This document shows, in pieces, positions 5,322-7,531 of a stretch of 7,531 bases of DNA. Numbering within the stretch: position 1 is the stretch's first letter; each line of letters starts with the position of its first letter. The notes beneath the pieces were generated by a model, which had not been told where the DNA came from, did not search any database, and worked only from the letters and a program-made list of their open reading frames with translations. Source of the stretch: an uncultured Clostridia bacterium (lineage in GTDB: Bacteria; Bacillota; Clostridia; TANB77; CAG-508). The stretch covers positions 1 through 7,531 of the forward strand of contig CANQMY010000049.1 in NCBI GenBank assembly GCA_947625075.1, written 5' to 3'. Position numbers and translations under genes: made by a program.

Positions 5322-6038
5322 ATGGCAGTTTGGAATCCATGGCATGGATGTCATAAAAAATCAGCTGGTTGTTTAAATTGTTATATGTTTAGGAGAGATA
5401 GCTTATACGATAAAAATAGCAATATTGTAACAAAAACAAAAGAATTTAATTTAGCAATAAAAAAACATAAAAATGGATCTTATTATATTCCAAGTGGAGA
5501 AGAAGTATATACTTGTATGACTTCGGATTTTTTTATTGAAGAAGCGGATGAATGGAGAGAAGATATATGGAATATAATGAAAACAAGGTCTGATTTAAAT
5601 TTTATAATTATTACTAAAAGAATAGAAAGATTTGAAAAGTGTATTCCAAAAGATTGGAATGATGGATATGAAAATGTTACTATTATTTGTACATGTGAAA
5701 ATCAGCAAATGGCAGACGAAAGATTACCTATCTTTTTAAATTTACCTATTAAGCATAGAGAAATAATACATGAGCCAATGTTACAAAAAATAAATATTGA
5801 AAAATATATTAAGACTAAAATGATAAAGTGTGTAACATGTGGAGGTGAATCTGGAAATAATGCAAGAGAATGTAATTATGATTGGATAATAAATACAAGA
5901 AATCAATGCTTGAAGTATAATGTTAAATTTTATTTTAAGCAAACTGGAGCAAACTTTATAAAGAATGGAAAAAGATATAATATTCCAAGGAATAAGCAAC
6001 TTATTCAAGCTAATAAAGCTAATATAAATTTGGAATAA
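5322..6038 (+). CDS. Phage Gp37/Gp68-like (DUF5131) family protein with three-cysteine motif
   Basis: A 238-residue protein of the DUF5131 (phage Gp37/Gp68) family, recognised by AVWNPWHGCHKKSAGCLNCY at the N-terminus (family WNPvtGCtkvSpGCdnCYa) and VTCGGESGNNAREC near residues 168-181, followed by DWI and a terminal FYFKQTG stretch (family fffKQwG). Cys 10, 17 and 20 form a CX6CX2C set resembling the cluster-binding Cys of radical-SAM enzymes, so an Fe-S-dependent TIM-barrel enzyme is likely; the substrate is unknown. ITKRIERF (77-84) and IHEPML (149-154) are further family-like segments. The ATG at 5322 immediately precedes the conserved WNP motif, although its AAAGGA ribosome site (5302-5307) is 14 nt away, longer than ideal. 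Family members are frequent in phages and mobile DNA and often sit beside a three-Cys-motif partner gene (TcmP); none is adjacent here, and the gene is monocistronic. Confidence 0.88.
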   Translation: MAVWNPWHGCHKKSAGCLNCYMFRRDSLYDKNSNIVTKTKEFNLAIKKHKNGSYYIPSGEEVYTCMTSDFFIEEADEWREDIWNIMKTRSDLNFIIITKRIERFEKCIPKDWNDGYENVTIICTCENQQMADERLPIFLNLPIKHREIIHEPMLQKINIEKYIKTKMIKCVTCGGESGNNARECNYDWIINTRNQCLKYNVKFYFKQTGANFIKNGKRYNIPRNKQLIQANKANINLE

Positions 6039-6110
6039 ATTAAAAATGTAAAAATTTGATGAAAATATAGTGAAAAACATATGAAAAAAATTTTTATATC
6101 AAAATAAATG

Positions 6111-6139
6111 TTGATAAATATATAAATTTATATTATAAT
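6111..6139 (+). promoter_or_regulatory. Promoter of the ABC transporter gene
   Basis: TTGATA at 6111-6116, a 17-nt spacer and a perfect TATAAT at 6134-6139. The expected start is about 6146, giving a very short leader that carries AAGGAG at 6160-6165 before the ATG at 6172. Confidence 0.75.
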
Positions 6140-6171
6140 AATAAACTAGCAGTAAAAAGAAGGAGAAGAAC

Positions 6172-7531
6172 ATGATAAAAGTACTTTTAAAACAAATAAA
6201 AGAATACAAAAAATATGCGATTTTATCTCCAATTTTTGTAGCATTAGAATCAGTTATGGAAATCATTATACCATTTTTAATGTCATATTTAATAGATGAT
6301 GGTATTAATAAAGGAGATATGGGTGCAATTTATAAAATTGGTATTATATTAATTGTATGTGCAATAGCATCTTTAATATTTGGAATATTGTCAGGTATAT
6401 TTTCTGCAAAAGCATCATCAGGATTTGCTAAGAATTTAAGAAAAAGTATGTATTACAAAGTACAAGATTTTTCATTTTCAAATATAGATAAATTTAGCAC
6501 AGCAAGTATAATAACAAGACATACAACAGATGTATCTAATGTACAAATGGCATTTCAAATGATAATAAGAACAGCGATAAAAGCACCATTTACATTGCTT
6601 TTTGCATTTATAATGGTTCTTACAATTAATGCAAAATTAGCTCTTATATTTTTGGTAATGGTTCCATTTTTAGGAATAGGATTATATTTGATTGCAACAA
6701 AAGCACATCCAATTTTTGAAAAAACATTTAAAACTTATGATGATTTAAATAATGCAGTACAAGAAAATGTAAGAGGAATAAGAGTTGTAAAATCTTATGT
6801 AACAGAAGAAGATGAAATTAAAAAATTTAATGGAATATCTAAAAAAATATATGATAATTTTTCAAAAGCAGAAAAAATAGTATCTTTAAATAGTCCATTA
6901 ATGCAGTTTTCAGTAGATGTTGTAATTATATTAATATCACTAATTGGTGGAATGTTAATTATAAATAAAAACTTAACAACAGGAGAATTAACAAGTTTAA
7001 TTTCATATACTATGCAAATATTAATGTCTCTTATGATGTTTTCTATGGTATTAGTTATGATAATGATTTCAAGAGCTTCAACAGAAAGAATAGTAGAACT
7101 TTTAAATGAAGAAAGTAATTTGAAAAATAAAGAAAATCCTATTGAAGAAGTAAAAAGCGGAGATATCAAATTTGAAAATGTAAGTTTTAGCTATGTTGGT
7201 GATAAAAATAAAACATGTTTAAAAGACATAAATATTGATATAAAATCAGGAGAAACAGTTGGAATAATTGGAGGAACAGGAAGTTCAAAAACAACTTTAG
7301 TACAATTAATACCAAGATTATTTGATGTAACAGAAGGAAAAGTAAAAGTAGGCGGAGTAGATGTTAGAGATTATGACTTAAATTCCTTAAGAAATCAAGT
7401 GGCGATGGTACTCCAGAAAAATGTATTGTTTTCAGGAACAATAAAAGATAATTTGCGTTGGGGAAAAGAAGATGCAACAGATGAAGAAATGATAAATGCA
7501 TGTAAATTAGCACAAGCAGATGAATTTATAA
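6172..7531 (+). CDS. ABC exporter half-transporter (membrane domain plus ATPase domain), C-terminus cut by window end
   Basis: The frame is open from the ATG at 6172 to the window end (453 complete codons). This is an exporter of the MsbA/BmrA/LmrCD type, which couples ATP hydrolysis to efflux of lipids, peptides or drugs. Residues 1 to about 310 hold the six-helix membrane domain (YLIDDGINKGD loop after helix 1, RHTTDVSNVQ, and VQENVRGIRVVKSY in the coupling region). The nucleotide-binding domain begins at DIKFENVSFSY (331). It contains Walker A GGTGSSKTT (367-375) and the Q-loop at Q415 in MVLQKNVLFSGTI. Signature, Walker B and H-loop lie beyond the window. Walker A has Ser directly before the Lys instead of the usual Gly, which I recall as frequent in this clostridial subgroup. 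Such genes usually come in pairs forming heterodimers, so a partner is expected downstream. Ribosome site AAGGAG is at 6160-6165, 6 nt from the ATG. Confidence 0.93.
   Translation, partial: MIKVLLKQIKEYKKYAILSPIFVALESVMEIIIPFLMSYLIDDGINKGDMGAIYKIGIILIVCAIASLIFGILSGIFSAKASSGFAKNLRKSMYYKVQDFSFSNIDKFSTASIITRHTTDVSNVQMAFQMIIRTAIKAPFTLLFAFIMVLTINAKLALIFLVMVPFLGIGLYLIATKAHPIFEKTFKTYDDLNNAVQENVRGIRVVKSYVTEEDEIKKFNGISKKIYDNFSKAEKIVSLNSPLMQFSVDVVIILISLIGGMLIINKNLTTGELTSLISYTMQILMSLMMFSMVLVMIMISRASTERIVELLNEESNLKNKENPIEEVKSGDIKFENVSFSYVGDKNKTCLKDINIDIKSGETVGIIGGTGSSKTTLVQLIPRLFDVTEGKVKVGGVDVRDYDLNSLRNQVAMVLQKNVLFSGTIKDNLRWGKEDATDEEMINACKLAQADEFI

Noticed and set aside
5781..6080. Minus-strand ORF under the DUF5131 gene
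   Set aside because: Antisense to well-conserved motifs on the plus strand; low-complexity Phe/Ile/Ser composition.
6046..6105. Possible terminator after the DUF5131 gene (TTTGAT...ATCAAA)
   Set aside because: Only the outer 6-8 bases pair, the loop is long and AT-only, and there is no G/C stem followed by a T-run.
6795..7169. Minus-strand ORF of 124 codons
   Set aside because: It lies wholly inside the ABC transporter frame, which is supported by domain motifs on both sides.

Overview
The window is very AT-rich DNA. Codon use strongly favours A/T third positions, Shine-Dalgarno sites are AAGGAG-like, and promoters fit a SigA-type consensus, often with an extended TGn -10. Together with the gene content (a clostridial-type L,D-transpeptidase tail, NAD kinase, a Clostridia-type ABC half-transporter and a remnant of a short sigma factor), this points to a low-GC Bacillota chromosome, most likely a gut-type Clostridia or a relative. 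This is inferred from style and protein families; there is no rRNA or species marker.

Layout. Bases 2-619 hold the 3' end of an L,D-transpeptidase whose catalytic domain is followed by a Lys/Asn/Glu-rich tail built from six 12-residue repeats. Bases 632-768 hold a decayed fragment of an RNA polymerase sigma factor, with pieces in two frames. A promoter then leads to an unrecognised protein (852-1616) with 12 cysteines packed into its C-terminal half. Bases 1711-2147 form a small island of clearly higher GC: a strong promoter, a 5' stem-loop, a 101-residue membrane protein (1785-2090), a textbook terminator, and a 29-bp element with inverted ends. Next is an operon of two overlapping genes: a divergent signal peptidase II homologue (2235-2678) and a GT-C-type membrane glycosyltransferase (2671-4242). 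A bidirectional terminator separates this operon from a convergent NAD kinase gene (4291-5115, minus strand). Back-to-back promoters at 5182-5272 drive the NAD kinase leftwards and a Gp37/Gp68 (DUF5131) family protein with a three-cysteine motif (5322-6038) rightwards. The window ends inside an ABC exporter half-transporter (6172 onward).

How the genes relate. No single pathway links the window. The LspA-like/GT-C pair is the only clear operon and suggests a joint role at the cell envelope. The other genes look like separately promoted units. No complete defence system, CRISPR array or transposase is visible. The most unusual items are the GC-rich island, the Cys-rich protein, the LspA-like/GT-C coupling and the DUF5131 gene without its frequent partner.
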